64,000 bases of DNA from Brienomyrus brachyistius (Eukaryota > Chordata > Actinopteri > Osteoglossiformes > Mormyridae), in assembly GCF_023856365.1 (NCBI RefSeq), contig NC_064548.1, positions 19,330,461 to 19,394,460 of the forward strand, given 5' to 3'. The position numbers and the translations under genes were made by a program. Positions 46,101 through 57,400 of this stretch are shown here, in pieces. Positions within the stretch are counted from its first letter, which is position 1. Each line of letters starts with the position of its first letter. The notes beneath the pieces are model-generated. The model saw only the letters and a list, made by a program, of their open reading frames with translations, was not told the origin of the DNA and did not search any database.

Positions 46101-47790
46101 GTACCGAAGAGTTTGCAGAAATATGTATTGTTCTTTTGAAAAATGAAAACAAAACACTGTTCGCGTTGTGCAAACCCTATTCAGCCCAGTAAAAGTGTCA
46201 GGATAAGGGCCGCAAAATCCGCCAGCGGTCGCTCTCATCAACTGCTGACTGGAGTGATAGTTCTTGGATTGATCCATAATGCTGTCACTGAGCTGTTACG
46301 AACACACTGGATTGACTCTCGTTAGACAAAGCAGCACTTGCATATATATACCCGAATTTAGGAGAATGGGTTCGTTTAAAGAGCACTTAAACACAAAATA
46401 GTTGCCCCTTCTGCATCGTGACTTTTCCTATTGTAGTTTTGGCATAAGAAATTAATTGCGATTTTTTGTGTGTGTGTTTCGCGAAGGCCACAGAGGACAC
46501 ATGAAGGCTAGCAGACAACGCAGAGAAAGTTTAGTAACTCATAAATGCTCATAAATGCGCAAAATATACGTACAGTGTGGGCATGAAGGACTGAAAGCGT
46601 GTTTACATCAGCCTCCGATGTGGGATCGCGCAAAGATTACTGTGAGATCACTACATCTCACGTTTCTCTTTTATCTTTTCAGTTCGCTTCCCAAAGGGAC
46701 CAAAAAATTCTACAGTTTCTCCAGATCGAATGGGGCTTGTGCTCCAAAGGGTCGGCTGTACGTACAGAGGATTCAGCAGACAGGTACATCTTCAGCCAGC
46801 CTTGTAAAGGCTATGAACCCAGACCTAGGGTGGGTGGCCAGACTCTGAGAAGGGCTGCTACAGTTAAACTCTTGATTGAATACAAATCTAATGGTGTATT
46901 TAAACGCCTTTTCACACTGCTTTTCATTTTAAGCATCAATTTAAATCACAGAATATCACAGTATACCAGGTGTCACATTGGTTTGCAGTATCACTCAGGT
47001 AAAACATCACTGGAATGGATTCCATTCAGATTTGTTATCTACAATGTTATAATTAACACCAAGAAACCTCCAATAAAGTTAAAACCATTCTGCGTACCAA
47101 CAATGACCCAGATTGGCTGGTTGTTCGTTTCAGCTCATATAACAGTGTTTTCATGTTTGTTTTTTACATTCCTTCCCCCTATATTAAAGCAATATCAGAA
47201 AATTATTATAAAAGACTACAGTTAATTTTCTAATATATCACTGAATATTAATAATACTAAAATCTTTACCAACCAGCAATATTTAACCTGAAATCTGAGA
47301 CGGTGTCATGGTGATGATAGCAATGCATTCTTCGCCAAGCAGTATGAAAAAAAAAATCTTATATTCCTCGAACTGATACGTAGTATATATGCTCGTCATG
47401 TGATTCAAGTGATGGGAAACAGCAGCATCTAGTGGGCAGATGTGTGAAATATCTAACAGTACAGGAGCACAACAGTACTGTGAAATATTAGCATTGATAT
47501 TAGCAGTCCGAGTTAAATTTCCCTTCAACAGTAATGGAAAATTCAGAAAATTCATTTTTAAAAAAATCCTTTAGTAAAGCAAGATTTATTAGTCAGATAA
47601 TGTGTAACACAGAATTGCTGTGAAGCTTTGATAAACCGGGAAGTTGAAATGGAAAAAAAAGATAAGGAATTTCTACAGTAAGTACAAAATTCTAAAATCT
47701 TGTCAAAAATATAAATTATAAAATAGATCACCATCAGGGGGAAAAAAGTTCATAATATCCTTAAAATGCACTGGCAAAGGGATTTAATTT
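43130..47790. other. intergenic DNA upstream of the dis3 3' end
   Basis: No gene is recognised apart from a weak exon-like segment at 46,683-46,783 (AG and GT borders, open in one frame). A Tc1-like end 'tagttgtggccaattctgttgacatcc' occurs at 45,088, and a SINE-type tail lies near 44,846. The BORA and MZT1 genes expected here from mammalian synteny were not found. Confidence 0.45.
44371..44562. repeat. degenerate ~45-bp tandem repeat, ~4-5 units
   Basis: Recurring core 'ctacatgtcaatttagtgccctatggagtc', with variants such as 'acatgtctgttaagttctctatggagtc' and 'acatgtcagttcagtgctttatagagat'. Units have diverged by substitutions and small gaps, so the array is old. Confidence 0.7.
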
Positions 47791-47794
47791 AACA

Positions 47795-47800
47795 TTTATT
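47795..47800 (-). terminator. dis3: dis3 polyadenylation signal AATAAA
   Basis: TTTATT on the + strand gives AATAAA on the minus strand about 214 bases after the dis3 stop codon. It is the first canonical signal downstream of the stop codon that I found. Confidence 0.55.
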
Positions 47801-48013
47801 TCAAAGTCTTAACCAGGTGTTTCCAGGCTCGAGACTTAAATTACTTGTACTTTCCAAACTTGCTTTTCTAAGGATCTGGCAAGGAGTCCCAGAAAAAATA
47901 TATCATGCTTAAAATGTACCAATGTGGGTTAAATGTTTTATAAAAAACTGAGAATTAAGTATGACAGGAAGGTGAGTAAATACACCAAGAGCGGATGTAA
48001 CGGAGCCCTGATC

Positions 48014-51000
48014 TCAGTGCTCAAGCCTGGCTTTCTTCGTCTGAGGCTCCATCTCAGGGGGATCAACACTGACTCCTGGAATCTAGAAAAGGACAAGTTC
48101 AAAAAAATAAATAAATAAGCTTGTTTTGACATTTGTACTCACTGTAGCACACACATTAACAGATGTGCATAATCAGAAGAGACCATTGTGTGATACACAC
48201 ATACGGACCACAAAAAGGTATTTACAGTTTTAAGGAAAACTCACCACTGGCTCTATGATGGACATTCTTATTTTCTGGTGTTGAATGTTTGACGAATCTA
48301 AACTCAGGGTTACTTTCACTCTGTCAAACAAGTGAAATGTGTGGTTCTGTACGGTCAGCGTGGGCCCCTGGAAAACATGGTTAGTTACTGCCACACGCGG
48401 TAGAAAGACCAACAAGAGGTTACGCAGAATAACGACATGAGGACAATACCTGGAGCTCCCATGCATGTACATGTGGGTTAAGGTAAACATGAAGCGCTTA
48501 CAAAGCTGAATATATTACCACAGCAGCAAAAGGAGACGGCCAACAAAAATCACAACAGCTACCTCTTCGTTAAAAGTCAGAGGGGGCGTGATCCTGTCTT
48601 TGCTCTCGAAGAAGACTGTACCCTCCAACCCAAGCTTTGGGATGAGGACAATGATGGCATTCTTCCTTACAAAGAGGATGAAACCCTCTTCGTTCAGAAC
48701 ACCCCGGCTCTTGAAAAACAGCTGAAATGACAATTATAAAAAGGCAACTCAGATACTAACACCAATGTCTGTCTGAATGCTGACAGGGGTCAAAAGACAG
48801 AACAACAGTGAGAGTCAGTTCAGCTCACCAAGCATTATATGCTTAAGGCTACGTACATGGAGAAAATACAAATGTGAGCAGCACTCCCCAAAGGAAGCCT
48901 CATCCATAGGTACAATACAGACCTGAATTTCCAATGACTGGTTTTCAGTATAACTTGCAGTAACGCATCATTTAGCCACAAAGGCTGAAATTAGACTTGA
49001 AGTCTTTGGTGCAGTGAAATTCACTTTGTGCTGGAATTCTATTTACTAATGTCAGAACTTATTTGCTCTTGGTCTCTCTTGATTATGTCTTAAACTAGCA
49101 GCTTAAAGTAACCCAAAAGGGAGCCTCGTCTACAGGTTTACCTGAGTGTGGAGTGCGACAGAGGCCCGCTGGGCATACTGAGCCATCTTATGCCTGTAGT
49201 TCAGGTTGTTGCAGAGAGCCGACCGCTTATGTTTGTCCAGCAGGTCCGGGTCGGTGCAGTCCGCTCCAATGGCCACCGCCAACAGCCGGTGTACTATAAT
49301 GTCAGCATATCTGCAAAATAAACAGAAACAAGGGCTGATTTGTACTTCTGTATTGTATAGCTGTGGACCTTACGCCGTAGCCTATGCTGCAGCCTCAGAG
49401 CCTTAGAGAAAATTCCTAACTACACCACAAGAACTGAGAACTTGGTCTGCGTGGTACCATTAATTTTTTAAAGGGAGCAAAGAAAGCGTACATCCCAGGT
49501 GTGCTTATACTGCTGATTGAAACTAAAGCATTATTTATATCGATCATTACATAACCCACCCTATGCATCGTCTACAAAACATTCAAGGTGACGGCGCCTA
49601 TTTCACTGACCTCTTAAGTTCATTCGTACTTTACAAGACTTAAAAAAAAAAAAGTGTGAAGTAGCATAGACACTAACTTCAGAAGGGAAAACACACATAA
49701 AGTGACTGCAGCAGCTTAACAATCCTCCGGATGTGTCTACGGGAAGTTTGGAGCAGCACAAATCTCTTTCTTTTTTTCCTATTTCAATAGCATGATTAAA
49801 CAATTGAATGTATCGCAGGGTGGCAAGACAATAAATGCGACATCCAAAACTACGCATCGCCTAGTTTTTTCGCGGTGTAGCTGCTGAGTGACAGACACAC
49901 CAGCGCACGGAGTATAAACGCTCATAACGGTGTAGGCCGCCTGCGCAGGCCGCAGCGGTGTAGGCTCGACGCAGAGGTATAAATTAGCATTAACGCAGCA
50001 GTTTATTTTAATGTAAAAGTCCAACCTGGGCACAACCGAACACAGTATAAAAAAACCAAACAATTCATGAAACATTCAGGCTTCAGTAACATGATAGACA
50101 TTCAAGGGGTCACATGGTATGAACATGTGGATTCCAAAAAGCTTTTTTTTTCCATGATAATTGGTTTAATGTAACTGCTACTTAAGACAAGTAGGAGTAC
50201 ATTCACACTTAAACTCGTGCCAACTGTATATATTCTTTTTTCTTCCTGCTGATAAATTAACCATGGAGTGTCATTTCCTTCTCATTTCACAAAGAAATAC
50301 AGCTATATTTGCAGCATCTGCAATAATTTTTAAACGATTTGCTGTGTAAAACAAAATATTAGTCAGTCCTCACAAAACAACACTGACATTACATTAATGA
50401 ATAACGTGATTTAAGTTATCAAAGTGCAATAAACAGGTAAGTTGGAACAATTAGAAATAACCTGAGCTGGAACAATATTAAGATTATTTTGACATCCATT
50501 TCATTTCACTCAGTGAACCTTTCAGTCCACCTGTGTTAAGCTACTATAGTACTGGCTGAGAATGAGTGGCCCTACAAGATAAGGGACACTTGCATAAGTG
50601 AGAGGAGAGAGAGAGAGCAGGCCACTGACCTCCTGATGGGCGAGGTGAAGTGGGTGTAGATGGGCGATGCCAGACCATAATGGTGGAAGTCGCTGTCCAT
50701 TCCGGAGCAGAAGTAGACAGCCTGCATCATGCAGCGAGTGGCCAGGATACGCAGCAGAGTGTTGAAGTACGGGAAGTCCTCAATCTGAGCCCTGTCCAGC
50801 GAGTCAGCCAGGGTCTTAGCGGAGTCTGTCTGGATCACAACGTCCTGCACAAACACGGCAGCACCAAGATACATTTCGAGTTCATCCTACACAACACACT
50901 TTAATTCAAAGCAACATACAACTGAGGGAGGGGAGTCAGACAATCCGTTTGGCAACCGGAGGTTAAACCTGATATCGCTCAAGGGCCCAGCGATGGCATC

Positions 51001-54000
51001 ACACCGCTGATCCTGGGATTTCAGCTATCCACCTTCCAATCACAGGCACAGCACCCCAACCTACTGTGCCTCAGTATGCAAGCCTCACCAATCTATCATT
51101 TTGTTTTGACACACAATCTGATCTGACTGCTAAGGAATTTCAGAGACCGCACAGCTTGGGAGAGGTCATACTCTTGACTTGGCAGCCTTGTTCAAGATGT
51201 CATAGTTGGACAGCGGTGGAGCTGGATGTTTCCTGAGCAGAGCACACTCAGAAAACTCATCGTAGATCTTCTGCGCTACCGATATGTTGGCCAGCAACAT
51301 GAACTCTTCAACCATGGAGTTGGTATCCCTACGAACAAAACAGAAATCTTCCTTACTTTGAAAATGTGAAATAAACAAAGGGATACCAATGGCTATAAAG
51401 TACTAAGTACTCCATAGCTTCTTTAAGCAGAATAATATCCATCCATCCAATAGGAAAAGCTCACTTGAGTTCTTTGGTTTGGAGATCTACTGGGTCATGG
51501 GTCTCACTGTCCATGTGGAAGCGAACTTCAGGAGAAGACAGGGTCAGTGCACTGAAATTCAGTACAGCTCAGCATTACGATCAATGTGTGCCACACAATT
51601 ACAATGAATGTAGAACCATATTATACAGATTATTCTTTAGCCAGAACTCATTTGAGCACAGTCATGTGGACAAATCATGAACATTCTCCAAAGTTCACTG
51701 AAACATTCTGACATTGTAAGTTGTTACAATGTAGAGTGGGCCAGTTAAAGAACATCATCACATACCCCTTTTCAATTCTCTTCTTTTTAAGCATCTTTGC
51801 TAGCCTGTTTAGCCCCCGCAGGCTCTTGGTGATGTCATCATTCATGCTGGAATCGTCTATCCTCATCTGTGCCTCGGCGTATGTGAGCGAGGCCTAGAGC
51901 AAAGACAGCATCGTCACCGTTCCATTCCCACTCTCAGAATAAGGAGGGAAGACTGCAGCCGCATACCTTGGAGTTTATTACGCTTTTTGTGAATCGCGTG
52001 TGGAGAACTTCAGCGTCCTGGTTCAGTTCCCATATGCAGGAAAACGCCAGTCTGTGGAACGAACCAGAGAGAGAGTCCAAACCAACACATTACAGTGCAG
52101 CTTTCAGTAAGAGTGTAAAGCAAGCCCTCACCTGTCCACGCTGCAACGCAGAGAGCACAGATTGGAACTCAGCAATTCCGGCACCATATCGATTCTCTGT
52201 GAAATAAGACCACGAATTAAGAAATAATTTGAATAAATTATACTTAAGTCCACCAGAGATTATTTATCATGGCCCGAGGAGCCACGAACAAGCCAAAATC
52301 ACTGAAACACGAGTTTCCATGAAGGTCCGACTGAACACAGGATGTGGTCCCACCTTTTCACAGAGATACACTGTCGTGCCCCTACTAGCTGCCTCCTGGT
52401 CCAGTGCAGTCCCAGGCCTGATGAAATGGCTGACATCGGCTATATGGACACCAATCTGGAACATGCAGACACCCCATGGTGATATATCATTAATCAATCT
52501 TCAGTGCATGACACCCCCCCCAACCTCAACAACAACACACCTCCAGATTCCCATTCTCCAGCTCTCGACAGTGAAGGGCGTCGTCAATGTCCGTACATCC
52601 GGGAGGGTCCACACTGCACACACACAACTTCCTCAGGTCAACGCGATGTTTCATGTCCTGGAGGGAAACAAATAGTGAATAAATGTGTAACAGAAGAGAA
52701 AGCAAGAACTATATTGAACTCCGTAGGCAAACTGTAATTCCCACATACTCCATATGGCTCCCTGACACACACATCTATAAAGGTGAAAGCCATTGAATTT
52801 AAGGTCCTTGCCAAGAGCCTAACAGTGTTATTAATACCTTAGGAGCTGTGGGATTCAAACCGGCAGCCTTCTGGACACAGGCAGGTTGCAAACCCACACA
52901 CCACCCGTATGACTAATACATTAGTTAGATGAACCATTCGGTAGATTTCAGGGGCTTAACTTTCAATGCTCAGTATTACTCAGAACGTCTCACTGCCTGC
53001 TGTGTACAAATGAATGGGTCTTATTACCTCTTCTGTGATGGCCCAAGGCATTTTGGGAAGGAAGCTGAGAACAAGCTGAGAGAAAGCCAGGTGAGGAACG
53101 TCATGCTCCAGCAGCAGCACCTCCGTCTCCGTCTCCTTATCCCCGGCGTTACCCAACGCCTTCACGAAGTGACCCTGAATCAACCAACAGAACCTCTCAC
53201 CTCAGCCCTGGTACTTCATCCTTTGGTAGCTATTACCGGCAGATGAGAGGCGTCACTCTTACGTTGGGGTATCTAGAATGCTTGGGCCAGCCATCAATGG
53301 CCACCATGATCCTCTGACCCGCCAAGGTCGCGGCCTGCCGGGTTTCTATTCTGATCCTGGGAATACGACGGTCAGCCGGTGTGAATAAATGTCTTGTTGC
53401 CTGTAAAGACATAAATTAATACGGCATATAAATACATGCAAATATAAACACGCACAGCAGGGAGTCCGAACAGCAGCAAATCACTGATTTTAAATTTTCA
53501 GCAATAACTTAAGTATTACTACATTTCTGCATCACCTCTTTGATTTGGGACTGAGAAAGCATCCCACAGAAAGGTCTCCAGTTTCGTTTAATAATGCCCA
53601 CCACCTTTCCGGAAGGTTTCGACTCGGTGCTGCTGGCAGAGCCCTTCAGCTGAGAAGGAAACATTACAGCAGGATTTAAACATACAAGACTAAAGATATA
53701 CAATCAAATCAGTCAGAACGACACCAACACCAGTGATACACCTCAAGCAACTTCAACCACGAAGCAAATTCAGCGTAAATTAGCTGCAAACAGGTCCAAC
53801 AATCATTCAGGCAGTGGATAATATTCGATTTCGGCTGGTCATTTTAGAGTGTAAAGGACATTCCTGTCTCCAGCACACCACCGTGTTCTAACACCCAGGC
53901 AGATGGCTTCTCACCACATTCTCCTCTTCCACGTTCTCAGAGTCAGCCTTGGGGCCCTCGTCCAGGAGAACCAAGGAGGAGGGGGAAGCCCAGGCATCCC

Positions 54001-56060
54001 GCGGCAGCAGCTCCACGGCCACCACATCCTGGTGAACGGCCCGGTTCAAATTCTGCAGGCCTTGGATCAGAACCTGAGGCGGGTTCCAGAGGAAAGTAGA
54101 GGAGCAACTGGAGGTTAATGATCTTCAGTCAATAAATTGATGGCCCCTGTCCAAGTGGACCCTACAGAACAAGCCAACATGCTGAATTCCATGTAGGACC
54201 ACCCGAGTTAACTGTCTTCCAGTACAAACTGAAAAGCCATTTACCAATACCAGTTGATGAGAATGCATCATGCAGCACGTTGCTCATACAAACACCGTAG
54301 CAACATATCCACAGATAGCGGCTGGACAGTCATGTGTGTATCACTGATTGTATGAGACACAAGTAATACATAAGGGGTAATAAACAGTATATGACTGCAG
54401 TTTTTACTTTGGTTGAAGACAGGTGCTGCCTTCTTGATTTCTGAAGAGATTCCAACTTCAGGGAGCGTCACAGTTGAAATTTACGACTTGCAACTTGAAA
54501 CTTCCGACTTTCCAGAACTAACCAATAGATCTCAAAAAAACTTGCCTCCGTGCTATCCTCTCCGTCGCCTTGTATGAAGACAGTGGCCTCAAGGTAATTA
54601 TCCCTGCTAGCGCGGAATGTCCCTTGGAGGAGATTCCCACTCTTGATCCCGGCCTGGATGCGGGAGAGGGGAAGATGCTCCGGGAAGAGAACTTTACTGG
54701 TTGTGATTTCATTCTGCGGAAAAGTAAAAGCATTCAGATCCGTGAGCGCGAGACTTACTACTATCAGAAGGCGAGCAACACACTGATAGCCTGGATACAT
54801 ACGTTGTCATCTGAACTTAAAGCAAGTCGGTCCACCAGCTCAGGATTAGCAATCAAACTCTTTATATACTCTTCACCTGTAGTCATTAAAAGCAAATAAA
54901 ACAGTTTTTTTAAGGATGAACTAGCAGAGAAAACCAAAGATACCAGCAATATGTTGCGGGATGATTGTAGGCATGCCTTACATTTATATGCACTCAGACC
55001 ACACTCCTCCGCTTTCTGCTTGTTCGCTTTGTCATTCGTAAGTAAAATTATCCTCAGGTCCTGAGCATCTGGGGCCTTTTTCAAGTGTCCACTGTACCAC
55101 TGCGCTGCAGTGCGGATCGCTCTGTCATTTCTGTCATTTGCGCTCTCTCCCTGCTCTCGCTCGATGAACGTTTCCCTGTAAACAAATTATTGTAGGCATG
55201 TGAGAATATACATATAAAAATATATCAGAATATATCAGAATATATCAGCTTAGTGTAATACAACTGCCATACAGAAAAGGGAAATAGAAAACATTGGCTG
55301 AACTGGATCATAAGAAGGACATGTCCAAGCAGTCATCATTTTGCATTAGTACTAGACAGAATTAAAAATTAAACTAGGAATACTCTGACAATGAATTAAA
55401 AAAGACACATCTGCGGAAATCAGCATGTTACTGTTCACAGAAGTGGTTTTCATTCATCTATAAAACACAATAATATTAGGCTAATGTGTTAGCTACTGTG
55501 TAAAAAACGAACATTACTAATGTCCGGTAATGGCTGAAAAAGACACAAGTGGTACAAATACCTGTGATGTTCATTAGTGAAAGTGTAGAAATGTTTTGTT
55601 GCATTATGGATGACGTCTTTGATTCTTTTGTAGACTGGGGCACTTCTATGTCTGATCTCTTGCAGAACTGTTTGCAGAATTATCACGTTCTTGATCAAAG
55701 GATCTTCCAGAATATCAATCTAAAGTAAACAGCGGAAACTTAAAATCAATTCACGTACTGAGATGGCAGAGCTATAATCATTTTAATCTGAAAAATTAAT
55801 CAAACACAAACCGAAACACGCACGAACGAAGATTGCAATACCTGATGTAATACAACGTTTGTATCTGGAATTATGTAGTGAGGGGACGAACACAAGTCGC
55901 TTTCGATGTATGCTTCTTTCTGCAGCACAGTTGAATCATGTTTGCATTCAACACAAAATTCACTTCCACACCAAATGTCATCTCTTAGATAATGCTCACG
56001 GACTATCTTCATAATCCCACCGGAACGGGTTTTTTTCACAAATGTTTTTGACTTAAGCAT
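48014..56060 (-). CDS. dis3: DIS3 / RRP44, catalytic subunit of the RNA exosome (21 exons, complete)
   Basis: Exons: 56060-55842, 55719-55562, 55175-54982, 54876-54803, 54713-54546, 54073-53915, 53649-53536, 53400-53263, 53174-53028, 52657-52541, 52455-52354, 52196-52132, 52051-51967, 51893-51766, 51551-51465, 51328-51172, 50844-50630, 49310-49142, 48721-48563, 48367-48245, 48082-48014. All phases agree, giving 948 codons plus TGA (human 958). The enzyme degrades and processes RNA 3'-5' in the nuclear exosome and cuts endonucleolytically through its PIN domain. The start [15 protein letters not shown] matches the vertebrate N-terminus; a cysteine trio (C31, C36, C39) precedes the PIN domain (~60-180; Asp66 in PDTNV, Glu94 in VLQEI). 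Two cold-shock domains follow, then RNB (~458-800) with [10 protein letters not shown] (Asp474, 480, 482, 483), and a C-terminal S1 domain (exons 19-20). The tail is shorter than in human but keeps a basic KK motif. No frameshift or stop was found. Confidence 0.96.
50945..51078 (-). repeat. SINE-like fragment in dis3 intron 16
   Basis: On the minus strand 'gtaggttggggtgctgtgcctgtgattggaaggtggatagctgaaatccc' has A- and B-box spacing typical of fish tRNA-SINEs. Confidence 0.5.
52790..52920 (-). repeat. SINE-like fragment in dis3 intron 9
   Basis: The minus strand shows 'ggtggtgtgtgggtttgcaacctgcctgtg' then GGTTTGAATCCCAC (B box) and 'aggctcttggcaagg', the same architecture as the SINEs at 39.2 and 57.2 kb. 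Confidence 0.5.
54074..54545 (-). other. dis3: dis3 intron 5 with GC-AG splice sites
   Basis: Exon 5 must end at GAG (54,546) to keep phase 0 and join to VLIQGL of exon 6. The donor there is AG|GCAAGT, the strong consensus of the minor GC-AG class, and the acceptor is CTCAG (ending 54,074). All other dis3 introns mapped use GT-AG. Confidence 0.85.
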
Positions 56061-56230
56061 TCTGCAGCTTACTAATTTCCCCTGTTTTTAAGATAATACA
56101 TAAGTTTTCTTGCCCAGTACATACACAGCAACAAGCACTCGTGAATTAAGAAACCCACGTGTAGGCTGCTGTCCAAAATATGTTCTTTCCGGTGTTTTAG
56201 TACGCGGCAGTCTATTGCATATATTATAAA
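56061..56230 (-). promoter_or_regulatory. dis3: dis3 5' UTR / promoter region
   Basis: The start codon has an upstream flank without TATA box. An ETS-type core ACCGGAAA on the minus strand (56,187-56,194), typical of housekeeping promoters, lies about 130 bp upstream of the ATG, with CACGTG-like and CGCG words nearby (56,157; 56,203). The transcription start was not determined. Confidence 0.4.
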
Positions 56231-57070
56231 GGACGCTACCCGTACTATAAATGTTTTAGTAGAATGCTGTGATATAATTTTATTAGCAAATATATAATTT
56301 GTATTTCTATTCTTAATAGACTAGCCTTTATGTGTCTACAATGCCTTTGTATCGTTCACTCTTTTAAGTTCAGTCGGCCAACATTAAGTAGAAAGACAAA
56401 AAAACTACGTTCAGTAAGTGTAGCGCCTCTAGTGATTAGACTGAATCATCACACATAGTAGCGGTAGGTCTCTGCTTTGAGGTTGCGCGTTCACTTATCG
56501 GCCTTCTGTGTTTCTACTTTTTCGTGGTTCCAAATAAAATTTTATGTGTTCTTACATTCATATATTATGTATTGGAAACAGACTGGTCATATGTATATAT
56601 GTTGAATATGTAATATCCCCTCCAATGAAAACAAAATGCCTGACTTATAGAGAGAAAGCCGCCAATAATCTTACCTAAATCTTAAATAATGAGGAAGAAT
56701 GAAATATGGAAAGATCGAGCGCTCTTCTGAAATTCTATTTTTTTCTTGTAATGAACATGATATGAATTCTACAGAATTCTTCTATGTAAGTTATCGATTA
56801 GTTTATTCCACATTTAATTTTAAATAACATCAAATAGCAACGTCACCATCACCCTATATTTGGTAAGTAATACGGGCGATCCATAATAAGGAAAATACAC
56901 AGTTTACTCCTAATTTATAATTTATACAGCAACCATGTGCTTTTCACCCCCCATTTCTCCAGTCACCCTATATACTATTCACACCACTTGATTCTTATGC
57001 CGGTCATGCTTAAATGATGTTTAAAGTTATATAAAGTATAATTCCTTTAACAGAGTTATTTTTTTTTCAG

Positions 57071-57132
57071 TTTTTCTACGAACATTGGCACTCAAAGGGA
57101 GACAGTCAAGTGCAATGCTCAGACTGTGTCAG
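57071..57132 (+). other. exon-like segment divergent from dis3 (speculative)
   Basis: A 62-bp segment is preceded by a long T-tract ending TTTTTTTCAG and followed by CAG|GTAATG, with two frames open. In mammals PIBF1 starts head-to-head with DIS3, so a divergent transcript is expected here, but the encoded residues were not recognised as PIBF1. Confidence 0.2.
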
Positions 57133-57214
57133 GTAATGATTTGAGCAGAAATAATTAGAATTAATAGGAAGTAATTTCAAGTTTCAAGATTACTTTTTAA
57201 CTATGTACTAGTTA

Positions 57215-57400
57215 AAAGGGAGGTGTGTAGCTCAGCGAGCTGTGCCTGTGATCAGGAGGTTGCTGATTCAAGCGTTAGCAGAATAATCACGTCTCAGTCG
57301 GGCTCCTGAGGGAGGTCCTTAACCCCCAGCTCCAGGGGGGCTGGGCGAAAAGAGAACGAACCTCACGTCACTGTTCTGTTATAATGAATCAGCTCCTTCA
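57215..57400 (+). repeat. tRNA-derived SINE
   Basis: The head 'gtgtagctcagcgagctgtgcctgtgatcaggaggttgctgattcaagc' resembles a tRNA with A and B boxes. The body 'ctgagggaggtccttaacccccagctcc' matches other SINEs in the window. Confidence 0.75.

Noticed and set aside
50572..53246. Several 60-150 codon + strand ORFs across the dis3 exons
   Set aside because: They are antisense to mapped dis3 exons and have no independent support.
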